64,000 bases of DNA from Lampris incognitus. Lineage: Eukaryota > Chordata > Actinopteri > Lampriformes > Lampridae. Below, one piece after another: positions 1 to 9,282 of this stretch. The notes below the pieces were generated by a model. That model was not told where the DNA came from and did no database searches. It saw only the letters and a list, made by a program, of their open reading frames with translations. Position numbers and translations under genes: made by a program. Location: the NCBI RefSeq assembly GCF_029633865.1, contig NC_079217.1:60480993-60544992 (forward strand), written 5' to 3'. Position 1 is the stretch's first letter, and each line of letters begins with the position of its first letter.

Positions 1-600
1 CTTAAACCTCTGAGCCACCACTGCAGCACAGAGCTCAATCTGAGACAGCTGAGCCATAAGTGCTGTAGAGTTTCTTCATCATTACAGAAAAAAACAGTGA
101 CTCCTTGCTCAGGGATCTACGTATATGTGCCACATGCCTGTTCATAGTCACATCCCCATGTACCACCTCCACTGCAGAGCTGCAGTGTGTTTCTTTATGG
201 GGGTTTTGTACAGGTAATTCCATCTGCCTTTGGGAGATGAACCTGGTGTCAATACACTCAGCCACCTCGCCTCCTGTACACTGGCTAGTTATGTTCTGTT
301 GAGAATCTTTACAGTGACTGCATACAAGGCCTGCCTTGATGTTCTTGAGAAGTCCTGTAGATCTGGTGTTTTAAAAGACAGAAGGGGTCCGTTTTCTTCC
401 TCCTGCTCTTCCACTGCAGCATGGATCCATAAAGATTGAAAAACAGACCGCATAACTGACTGATCCTCTCCACGTCCTGCTCCCAATGCCTCTCTGAAGA
501 AATCAGGAAGTGCACTGATCACTTCCTCCAACAACATCTCCATTAGACAAAAATATTTAAAACCAGTCTCTTGGCTCAAAATGGCAGCCGTTTTCCACAC
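1..600 (-). mobile_element. Non-LTR retrotransposon ORF2 C-terminal remnant
   Basis: Read on the minus strand, bases about 125-1 encode a Cys-containing segment (FFCNDEETLQHLWLSCLRL) that resembles the zinc-binding region after the reverse transcriptase in fish LINEs. Bases about 265-130 encode a degraded stretch with PIEKHTAALQWRW, typical of the same proteins, broken by stops. Further upstream (600-289) is a 103-codon open frame starting MWKTAAILSQ, ending in an acidic EEQEEENG stretch, that stays open in all four units. It could be an earlier part of the same LINE or an unrelated captured fragment; I cannot decide. No intact ORF2 remains. Bases 601-892 hold nothing I recognise. Confidence 0.6.
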
Positions 601-892
601 GCTATCTTAGTAAATCCAGCTCTTGTGAGGGATCGCCGTACACTGACGGAGCTGAGAATCCTGCAGTGTATCAGTGTGTTACAGAACAGAGATTCATCTG
701 CTACACTGCCATAGATCTGGGAGCAATCTCTCTTCTTGTTTTAGACTGTTCCCCAAAGCTCGGAGGACAGCCTGATAGAAAGGTGTCGTAGTGAACTCCA
801 TGCCAGCTAGTTCCAGAAGGTGCAAGTGCTTGTCATAATTCAGGGTCACAATCCTACAAAGCAACACAAATGCAGTTTCACTTCAAAGCAGG

Positions 893-1306
893 TTTTTTTC
901 CCCCCATTTGTATCCAGCCAATTACCCCACTCCTCTGAGCCATCCTGGTCGCTGCTCCACCCCCTCTGCCGATCAGGGGAGGGCTGCAGACTACCACATG
1001 CCTCCTCCGATACATGTGGAGTCGCCAGCCGCTTCTTTTCACCCGATAGTGAGGAGTTTCGCCAGGGGTACGTAGTACATGGGAGGATCACGCTATTCCC
1101 CCCAGCCCCCCCCCCCCAGACAGGTGCCCCGACCGACCAGAGGAGGCACTAGTGCAGTGACCAGGACACATACCCACATCTGGCTTCGCACCTGCAGATG
1201 CAGCCAATTGTGTCTGCAGGGACACCCGAACAAGCCAAAGGTGACACGGGGATTCGAACCGGTTGGTAGGCAAAGGAATAGACTGCGATGCTACCTGGTT
1301 ATCCCC
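893..1306 (-). mobile_element. tRNA-derived SINE, antisense
   Basis: On the minus strand the element begins near 1306 with a tRNA-like head. It has an A-box-like segment (GGTAGCATCGCAGTC) and a B box (GGTTCGAATCCCC, near 1248-1260), followed by a body that is widespread in fish genomes and a C/T-rich end at 893. This copy lacks 11 bases just before the B box that the other three units keep, so its tRNA-like domain is damaged. It is a retroposed repeat, not a functional tRNA gene. Confidence 0.8.
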
Positions 1307-1401
1307 AAAACTGTTGTTTATGATATATAATAGTCACTGCACACGTTGAAGGTGAAAAGCTGTGATACGACTGCAATGGTCAATCAGGCCCTGGCCACCT
1401 T

Positions 1402-3520
1402 CTTTTTTTATGAACATATTTTATTTGCATTTTAGGAAAACAAACTTTGTAGGAAAATATAAAGCAATGCATTAACATAAATTGTTAATGGCTTCCTCTA
1501 CCCCCCCCCCCCCACCACCACCACTTAGTCCTTTGAGCTCCTTATCTTAGGTCAAGGAAATATGACAATAATAACAAAAATATATTACTGTTAAGAATAA
1601 CAATAATGATAATAATAATTGAGGTATGTTAGTGTAAAACAAAGAGAACGAGAAAAAATGTATATAAAGACACATACAAGCATAAATGAGAGCAAAGTGT
1701 ACTGCGTATATGTATGGGCCATTACGGTGCATAATCAGTTGTTGGGAGTTTGAAGATTTTCAGTGTGCTACCAAACTGTAGGATTTAGCTGTTCCATTGT
1801 ATTAATCGTCTCATCTGGGTAGTCATTCTGGGGAAAGGGAGGTCAGACTCTTAACAGAAGAGGTCAGAGGCTGCCAATTTATCTGTCGAACCTGGTATGG
1901 AGAATTTGATCTTTTCCAACTCCACAACAGACATGGTATCACACAGCCAAGAAGTGGTAGGTGGGGGTAACAGTTTCTTCCATAGTAAAAGTGTTCGCCG
2001 ATGGGCTATTACAGAGGTGAATGAGATTATATTGGCTTGCATCACTGACATGTATATTTTTGCCAGGGTCAGGTATACCAAATATAGCAGTCAGTAGGGA
2101 TGGTTCTATTGCTTGCTCTAATATTACTGAAATGACTTGAAAGTAAGATTTCCAATACTCCCCCAGTCTCGGACATGACCAGGACATGTGAGTAAGATTA
2201 CAAGGAGCCTGATAACATCTGTCACAGGTGTTAGCTATATTCAGGTATATCATGGCAAGTTTAGATTTACTACAGTGTGCCCTGTGAACTATTTTGAATT
2301 GCATGAGTTGAAATTTTGCACAAGATGAACAAGATTTTATTTCTTTCAGCGCCTTAGCCCACCAATCGTCAGGCATGATAATGTCAAGTTCTGTTTCCCA
2401 TTCTGTTTTAATTTTCAGCAAAACTGGGAGTGTATCTGGAGCTAGGAAGTTATATAAAAACGACATATGCTGTCTTGTCATTTTTGTCACCATTAAATGG
2501 TTATCAATTCCCGATGAGTGTGGGGCATCTGGAAAAGAAGGTGTGTTTGATTTGAGGAAATGCCAAATTTGGAAGTACCTGAAGTGGTCAGATTGCTGTA
2601 GGTTGAAGGTATTACACAACTGAGCAAAGCTGGAAAATGTGCCTTCACTATAGAAATCACCTAGTGTACCTTGTCTGTCCTAAAAAGAAAATCTGGCATC
2701 AATCTTAGCGGGTTTGAACAGTTCATTATTACATATTGGGGTGTTAAGGGGGGGGGCATGTTCCAGCCACAGTGTTGTTTGATTTGTTGCCAGATTTTCA
2801 AAGTGGATATGACTATCGGCGTATCCGTGTATTGTTAGGGTTTAAGTCTGTTAGCATAGCATACCAAAGCGTTTCAGCAGGAGGAGTAACATGAATGTGA
2901 TTCCACCACTTGGTTTCAGGACAGACAATGTGACATTTTTGCATGTTGGCTGCCCATTAGTAAAATTGCAAATGTGGTTATCCTAAACCTCCCTCCAATC
3001 TACCCCTCTGTAATAAGGCTTTTTGAAGCCTTGGCGATGTATTGCCCCATATAAATGAGGAAAACATACTGTTAATGCTACGAAAAAAATGACCTATGGG
3101 GGAAAAGAGGCAAACATTGAAATAGGTACAGATATTGAGGGACAATATTCTTGTTTATACATTGTAGTCTCCCTGCCAGTGTGATCTGCAAGCTGTTCCA
3201 CCTTTGAAGATCTTCTAACTTGTGTTGTTGGCACAGAAAAATTGTTGTCAAATAATAGTGATATATTTTGGGAAATGTTGATTCCTAAATATTTAAAGGT
3301 TGTTGGGGAAAGAGTGAATGGCAAATCAGACCGTGTAATATCCCCTGCCAGCTGATTGGTGGGGTGGGGGGGGGGGCAAATCCCTTTTTCCTATACTGAG
3401 CTTATATCCAGAGAAAGTGCCAAATGTTTTGAGAGTGTCTAAGAAATATGGAATGGCTGTTTTTGGATCTGATACATAAAGTAACAAATCATCTGCATAC
3501 AGGGACACTTTATGCTCAAT
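1402..3520 (-). mobile_element. L1-like LINE fragment (L1a), antisense, 5'-truncated
   Basis: Minus-strand frames carry L1-type ORF2 pieces. The reverse transcriptase catalytic box SLYADDLLLYV lies near 3508-3475, the following TFKYLGINIS motif near 3300-3250, and a C-terminal Cys-rich segment (CDRCYQ...THMSWSCPRL) near 2220-2160, inside an open stretch 2619-1939 of 226 codons. The element is cut a few residues before YADD at about 3520. A T-run at 1402-1409 is the likely A-tail on the other strand. Frameshifts separate the pieces, so this is a dead copy. The C-run at 1501-1513 and the AT-rich 1560-1680 belong to its 3' region. Confidence 0.8.
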
Positions 3521-3830
3521 TCATTATTCCCATTGGTCACGTGACTTTCTGGTTGCCGCCATGTTGGATCACAACTGAGCTATGGATACATGTAGCAACT
3601 GTTTGATATTCTATGCAACGTGTGTTCTCGCTGCTTGTTTTTGCTCGAAAGTACGTTTATAAGTTAATTCTTACTTCGTAAAATGATTGCCTGCTGCCTT
3701 TTATTATCTAGGGAACAGTTTTTTTTAAAACTTTAAGTACCTGGCTCTGACAGGAGTAGGAAAAATTCTTCGAGTTAGTTCCTATCGTTTTAGGCCATAA
3801 GCCTACCCGATCAAAAGGAGTTCATCAATC

Positions 3831-4940
3831 ATGGTAAACTTTTTTGCAGTCGTTGGGTGTTCAAACAGAATTGGAAGTGACAAGAAATCTTTGTTCAGAT
3901 TACCAAAAGTTATCACACATCACGGTGAAGATGCAAAATTAATTTCAGAAGAGAGACAAGCTGTCTGGTTGGCTCAGATTAGCAGATCCGATTTGACCAC
4001 GAGAAGCAAACCAACACCAGGGTTTGTTCAGATCACTTCGTCTCCGGGAAACCAGCTGCTCTTTTCCACAAGACGAACATAGACTGGGCACCTACTTTAA
4101 ACTTGGGACACAACAAATTCAGGCCTCCTGCAGATTCATCACTGAAAAGAATCGTTAGAGGTCAAAAATGGAGCAACATCAGGCAAACCAAGATGAAGGC
4201 AATCAGACCCCTGTCAAGTTACCGAACGATAAGGACGGATATATCGAAACCACATTGGTAACCATGGATGTTTCTTGTCAAACTGATATGACCTGTCAGG
4301 AGATTTATGACGTGGGGAGAAGGTATGGAAATGCGGTAGCAAAGCTTGATAAGTTATCCTTTACTGAAGAATGATTGAAGGAAGATGACAAAAAAGTTGC
4401 AGTATACACAGGGCTTCCAAATTTTCTCACCCTGTCCTCAGGATTTAGCCTTTTTGAGCCATATATACCTTTAGCACAGAGTTCTTTATTGACAAAATTT
4501 CAGCAGTTGATGGTCCTTTTACTGTGACTGAGGCTTAATCTGTCTGTCGAAGATATAGCATACAGATTGGATTTATCCAAGTCTACCATAACAAGAATAT
4601 TCCTACGGATACTAGACATTGCCTTTGTTAGGTTTTCATTTTTGATTAGATGGCTAGAAAGAGAAGAAATATGGAAAACAACACCACTTCCATTTCGACA
4701 GCATTGAGGGACCAAATTGACAGTAGTGATGGACTGCTTTGATGTTTTTGTGGAGAAACCTTTGAGTTGACTTGCAAGGGTACAAACATTTTCAACATAG
4801 AAGCATCACAATACCGTAACATTTTTGATTGTAATTTCTGCACAAGGAGTTATAACATTCATCTCTAAGGCATGGGGTGGAAGAGCCAGTGATAAATTCT
4901 TCACTGAAAATTGTGGACTGCTGGATAATATTGTATGTTT
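3831..4940 (+). pseudogene. THAP-domain DDE transposase pseudogene
   Basis: The ATG at 3831 opens a THAP-like N-terminus (AVVGCSNR, then LFRLPKVITH and a Trp in [11 protein letters not shown]). The second half of the zinc module (VCSDHF) and the AVPTxP-like end ([14 protein letters not shown]) continue in another frame after a one-base slip near 4020. A later stretch (CQTDMTCQEIYD, LDKLSFTEE) and transposase segments including the first catalytic Asp region (VMDCFDVFVE, near 4723-4752) follow in shifted frames. The Cys expected before AVVGC is Phe. The 760-bp deletion removes the second Asp, the catalytic Glu and the C-terminus. Unlike units 2-4, this copy keeps the frame through the EERQAVWLAQ segment. 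Confidence 0.7.
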
Positions 4941-5213
4941 TGTAGCCATTATATCTTTATATGCATCAAGTGCCACTTTTTCATGGGTGCATCCCCATCG
5001 TATTGCCTCAGTAGTGAAACTATATGAGGGTAGCAAATTTTCTTGATCAGGCTTTGAGAAGGGCACTTGATATTTGTCCTACAGCAAGATTTTAATGTTG
5101 ATGAGGAGATATGTCCTGCCTTGAATTATAGCCAAAGCTAAGATTTTGCCTGTTCCCGGGTTAGCTCTTCAACACATTTAATTTGCTCATCAGTTACACT
5201 CAGGTCAATCTTG
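4927..5213 (-). pseudogene. YqaJ-type nuclease N-terminal remnant
   Basis: On the minus strand the segment reads a degraded N-terminal part of a YqaJ-like exonuclease: TDEQIKCVEELTREQAKS near 5185-5145, then CPSQSLIKK- and [12 protein letters not shown] motifs near 5060-4980. The catalytic part (SPDG and ExK motifs) present in unit 4 is missing through the shared 760-bp deletion. It is cut on its N-terminal side by L1b at 5214. Confidence 0.6.
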
Positions 5214-7375
5214 CAATTTGCCCTCGCCATAGAACCCCTGGCAATAAACTTCTCTCCAATCCTCTCATTAAAGGTCTAATTAGACACGGACACGAACACA
5301 AACTGTCTTTATATGCAGATGATTTATTGTTATACATAGCCGACCTTTCTGTTTCTGTCCCCGCAGCCCTTGCCACTTTCACATCCTTCAGTCACTTATC
5401 AGGGTGTAAACGGAATTTTAGTAAAAGTGAATTGATGCCACTTAATGTGGCCGCCAAAGGTTTCTCTCTACATAACTGTCAATTTAAAACGGTTTATAAT
5501 ACTTTCACCTATCTCGGGGTACATGTCCAAAACAGACCTGAAAACCTCTTTCAGGCCAACTTTGTCCCCCTTTTAACCCGAACTAAGGACGATTTGGAAC
5601 ACTGGTCATTGCTGCACCTCTCTTTAGTCGCAAGAATGAATTCTATTAAAATGAACACCCTCCCTAAATTCCTATATTGCTTTCAATGCCTACTGATTTC
5701 TCCTCCCAATGAGTTTTTTGAAAAGATTGGTGGCCTAATTTTACCTTTTATATGGGATGGAAAGTCTCATAGAATGCGAAAACAGCTCTTGCAGAGGCCC
5801 AAGTCAGACGGAGGCCTAGCGCTACCAGATTTCAGGTCAAGTAAAGTCAAGTCAATTTTATTTGTATAGCCCAATATCGCAAATTAATAAATTGCCTCAG
5901 TGGGCTTAACAGCAACACAACATCCTGTCCTTAGACCCTCTCATTAGATAAGGAACAACTCCCTAAAAACAAAAACCCCTCAAACAGGGAGGAAAAATAG
6001 GAAGAAACCTCGGGGAGAGCAACAGAGAAGTGATCTCTCTCCCAAGATGGACAACGTGCAATGGATTTTGTGTTTACATAATTTACACAATAAAACATTG
6101 AAAGAGGATAACAGAATCCAGGTCCTACTACTGGGCTGCTAATCTCAGGATTATTCAGTTCTGGTTGCAGAGCAAAGAAATATCCACACCCCCAGTTTGG
6201 CTAGAGATGGAGGCCGCCTCATGTGCACCGGCGTCATTGTCTTCCCTCGCTCACTCTTCCATTACAGGCCCTCATCACTTCTTCACTAAAAATGTATGTG
6301 TCAAAACAACATTGAGGATCTGGAACCAATTTAGACGCCATTTTGGGTTTCAGACAACTTCTTTTGATGCCCCGGTGGCTTCAAATCCGGCTTTTCCCCC
6401 ATCTATGGTGGACAGTGCCCTCTCAATGTGGTCTAGTTTTGTTATTAAAAGGTTCAGAGATCTCTAGTATATTAATAATAAATTTCCTACATTTGAGCTA
6501 CTTTCAACCAAATTCGGGCTTCCCAGACATCATTATTTTAGGTACTTACAGATCCAGAGTTATATCTGCAGCATATATCCTCGATTCCCCGCTCTTGCTG
6601 GTGACACACAGTTTTGACACTTTTCTTACCCCCCTTCCTACTCTAAAAAGTACCCTGACATTAGCCTATAGACAAATTTTTTCTCTACGGGCCACCTCAT
6701 GAAACAATATTAAATCTTCATGGGAGGTAGAACTGGGTGAGGAAATATCTGACCAATTATGGGTAGAGGCACTCAGAAGGGTACACACCTCCTCTATCTG
6801 TGCTCGACACAGCCTCATCTAATGCAAACTCATTCACAGGCCTCACTGGACCAAAGCAAGATTATCCAAAATGTACAAAGATGTTAGCCCTAACTGTGTT
6901 AAGTGTAACCAATCTCCTGCAAATCATGTTCATATGTTTTGGGGTTGCCCACCTCTTGTTGGTTGTTGGGAAGACATATTTAACACACTCTCTGAAATAA
7001 GAGGCACAAGTTGAACCAGACCCACTCATCACCCTATTTGGGGTTGCCTCACCCACATTACAATTGACCAAAATGGACATAGTTGCCTTTGTCACCCTGT
7101 TGGTGAGACAATTGATCTTACTTAGACGGAAATCTCTGGCACCCCCTTCCCATGCTCTCTGGATTAAAGCTGTTTTAAATTGCATAAAGCTGGAAAAAAT
7201 CAGACATACACTTAGAGGATCCATATTTTGTGTTGTTTGGACTCCCGCCTTTTCTCGTATTAAGCCATTACACCTCCCTGCAGGTCCAGAGTGATGTCTA
7301 ACCATTTTTTATAGTATATAAAAAAAGAAATATTCAAGAATAAAGAAAAATTTATGTCAAAAAAAAAAAGAAGAA
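5214..7375 (+). mobile_element. L1-like LINE fragment (L1b), sense, 5'-truncated
   Basis: Plus-strand ORF2 pieces start inside the reverse transcriptase (FALAIEP-like, then SLYADDLLLYI near 5308-5340, TYLGVHV near 5508-5528, FIWDGK near 5746-5763, LALPDFR near 5815-5835). A family B repeat interrupts at 5839-6118. The C-terminal half resumes at about 6125 and contains the L1 Cys/His segment (NCVKCNQSPANHVHMFWGCP in a shifted frame, near 6892-6951). An A-rich tail ends at about 7375. The subfamily differs from L1a. Several frameshifts; inactive. Confidence 0.8.
5839..6118 (+). mobile_element. Family B SINE-like dispersed repeat, copy 1, with target-site duplication
   Basis: This repeat begins AAGTAAAGTCAAGTCAATTT, then runs through TTGTATAGCCCAATATC, CATCCTGTCCTTAGACCCTC and GGATAACAGAAT. 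It is common in fish genomes, and I do not assign a family name. It is flanked by a direct CAGGTC (5833-5838 and 6119-6124), and joining the flanks restores the L1b reading order, so it retroposed or transposed into L1b. All four units carry it at the same site, so it predates the amplification. Confidence 0.75.
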
Positions 7376-7544
7376 AAGCCAATCAATGCTTGGCAGAGAA
7401 GTACTTTATTATTTGCAAGCCTGTAAGGTCTACCTTGAACAGTAGAAATGAACTGGCCACCAGCTGTAGACACAAAAAAATATCTGCTTTGCCATTATAA
7501 ACAAGCCATTGTCTTTATTACCCCCCCCCCCATTAGATGATATA

Positions 7545-7705
7545 CATTTTATGACCTTTATAGATGTTATATTTTATATTTCAAACGTCTGCTCTTTCAA
7601 CTGTGCTCCAGCCCCACTCCACTATATGATATACATAAAGTACCCCACCGGATGGTATTTTGTTATATTTTGAATGTATGCTTTTTCAACAGTGCCCCGG
7701 CCCTT
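7545..7705. repeat. Degenerate tandem duplication, about 85 bp
   Basis: Two imperfect copies in a row each contain GATATACAT, a TTATATTTT(G/A) stretch, then CTTTTTCAAC/CTCTTTCAAC and GTGC(C/T)CC(A/G)GCCCC. The phrase then recurs weakly (CTTTTTCAAAACGAGCCCC near 7717). Same arrangement in units 2 and 3. Confidence 0.5.
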
Positions 7706-7914
7706 TAAGTCCACACTTTTTCAAAACGAGCCCCAGTCTTTCCCCCCATTGGTTGTAAGGATTCTGTAGTTATTTTTGAAATGTTTCCTCTCCTCTCATT
7801 GGTTGCCGTGCACTGTAACTAGGGGCATGGCGCGGGGCAGCATGGCATTTATTGGCGGTATCTTCTATCTTCTTTGTTGTTTAACCACCTTAGCAGCTTG
7901 TACTACTATGAATG

Positions 7915-8012
7915 AAAGTTTTTTTCCCCTACATCTATCTTTATATATACGTAAGTGCTCAACAAATGAGTGGAATATCAATATAGATGTAGGGAAAAAA
8001 ACGTTTAATGCA
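7915..8012. repeat. Short inverted repeat able to form a hairpin
   Basis: TTTTTTTCCCCTACATCTAT near 7919-7938 is matched by its near-complement ATAGATGTAGGGAAAAAAAC near 7983-8002, with about 45 bases of loop. It is kept in units 2 and 3. It could be the footprint of a tiny foldback element; a small-RNA precursor is possible but unsupported. Confidence 0.5.
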
Positions 8013-8514
8013 AAGCAGTACAAGCTTGTTTCATGCGACGCACACTCAACAGCTGCTAATGTGATTCAACAAAGAAACAACACAGTTTATGTTGCCCCAC
8101 GTCATGCTCCTGATTTCGGTGGGCAGCACAATTGGAAGGGCAGGCAGTTAAAATATAAAAAAATACAACATCTAATAAATGTCACACGTGTGTCATCTAT
8201 GGGGAGGGGGAGGTGAGAGAATAATAAAGACATTTTACTTGTAGTTACAAAGAAGATATTTTTTCAGTGTTTACAGCTGATGGCCAATTTGTTTCTTCTA
8301 TTCAAGGTGGACATTTTGGGTGGACGGCACAGTTGGAAGGGCAGGCAGTGATCAGCTAATTGACAGCTGATGATTGCTTATGGCATGAAACAGGCTTGTA
8401 CTGTCTCATAAAGAATGCACTTGACTCTGGATATATATTTATATATATTTATTTATTTATTTATATAAATAACACTCAGCAATTCATCCTGAGGGGTGCT
8501 CTTCCTGATGTATT

Positions 8515-8768
8515 CATTATTTGTATAGCCCAATATCACACATTACAAATTTGTGTCAGTGGGCTTTACAGCAACACAACACCCTGTCCTTAGACCCTCA
8601 CATCGGATAAGGAACAACTCCCTAAAAAACCCCTTTAACAGGGAGAAAAAATAGGAAGAAACCTCAGGGAGAGCAACAGAGGAGGGATCTCTCTCCCAAG
8701 ACGGACAACGTGCAATGGATGTTGTGTTCATACAATTTACAGAATACAACATTGAAAGAGGGTAAACA
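8515..8768 (+). mobile_element. Family B SINE-like repeat, copy 2
   Basis: Same family as 5839-6118: TTTGTATAGCCCAATATCAC, ACACCCTGTCCTTAGACCCT, CATCGGATAAGGAACAACTC and ATACAACATTGAAAGAG, in the same orientation. The left end is truncated by a few tens of bases. Confidence 0.75.
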
Positions 8769-8819
8769 GTGGTCCTGACACTCACTAACCCCTCGGCCCC
8801 CCATCTTTTCATTTATCAT

Positions 8820-9055
8820 ACAGTCTCAGGCTGCTGGACTTCGAGTGGAACCCTCTGTGCATTGTGAGGAGTTTCCGTATCCTGATATCTGTGGCCTTTG
8901 ATTTGAGGAGGATAAACTCCTGAGAGAGTAGCACCATAGAAATGTGACTTATACACCGAAGCAACTTGTGTTTTTTTCCTCGCAACAATATGTTTTTTGC
9001 TGAGTAGGACTTATACTCCGGTGTGACTTGTAGTCTGGGAAAAACTATATATAGT
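8820..9055. repeat. Dispersed fish repeat with ACTTATA..CTCCGG phrases
   Basis: Contains GTGACTTATACACCGAAGCA, then GGACTTATACTCCGGTGTGA and ACTTGTAGTCTGGGAAAAA, a recurrent pattern of a fish interspersed repeat. The class is not clear from sequence alone. It lies just downstream of the coiled-coil gene's stop and may form part of its 3' untranslated region. Bases 9056-9282 hold nothing else I recognise. Confidence 0.5.
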
Positions 9056-9282
9056 GCTTGGTTAGTGACCATCAGTTGTATACTACTTTTCACGATGCGT
9101 TGTGGGATACTTTGAGTCCACTATGTAGAGTATAGCGATTCTCGCCATACAGTCGGACAACACTACAAGTGAGTAGTGAGTGATTTCGGACACGGATCTT
9201 GTGGCTTGTGGGTGAAAGCTGTCCTTAAGCCTGTTGGTCTGGGCCCAGATGCTCTGGTACCATTTTCAACAGTGGAGGAACA

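Larger units (their letters stand above)
3521..5213 (+). mobile_element. THAP/YqaJ DNA transposon remnant (ISL2EU-like), internally deleted
   Basis: Between the two divergent L1 fragments lies a DNA-transposon segment with a plus-strand THAP-DDE transposase pseudogene and a minus-strand YqaJ-type nuclease remnant, arranged tail to tail. That gene pair is known from ISL2EU (IS4EU) elements of the PIF-Harbinger-related group. Compared with unit 4, 760 bp are missing at about 4926 (unit 4 61421-62180), with AAT at both edges. I find no terminal inverted repeat at either end: the left edge abuts L1a and the right edge abuts the 5'-truncated L1b, which seems to have inserted into the YqaJ gene. 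Confidence 0.7.
7376..8514. other. Unrecognised intergenic segment
   Basis: No convincing gene. It contains a C-run (7521-7530), a degenerate tandem duplication (about 7545-7705), an inverted repeat (7915-8012), a repeated phrase TTGGAAGGGCAGGCAGT (near 8131 and 8333), and an AT/TTTA microsatellite (8429-8467) whose length differs between units. The open frame at 7776-8216 is longer or shorter in each unit because of frame changes (8216, 29788, 47893 equivalents), which argues against coding. Confidence 0.6.

Noticed and set aside
1230..1306. tRNA gene in the SINE head
   Set aside because: A and B boxes exist, but the arms do not fold cleanly, unit 1 lacks 11 bases here, and the sequence continues into a SINE body in every unit.
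7316..7375. Polyadenylation signal of a host gene after L1b
   Set aside because: The AATAAAG and A-run are the L1b 3' end itself.
7776..8216. Open frame of 146 codons as a small gene
   Set aside because: Length and end differ in each unit because of small indels (8216, 29788, 47893), with no splice or promoter support.
8429..8467. Microsatellite as poly(A) signal of the coiled-coil gene (TTTATT on the plus strand)
   Set aside because: Unit 2 lacks the TTTATT repeats, and the site is over 800 bp from the stop. It cannot be a shared signal.
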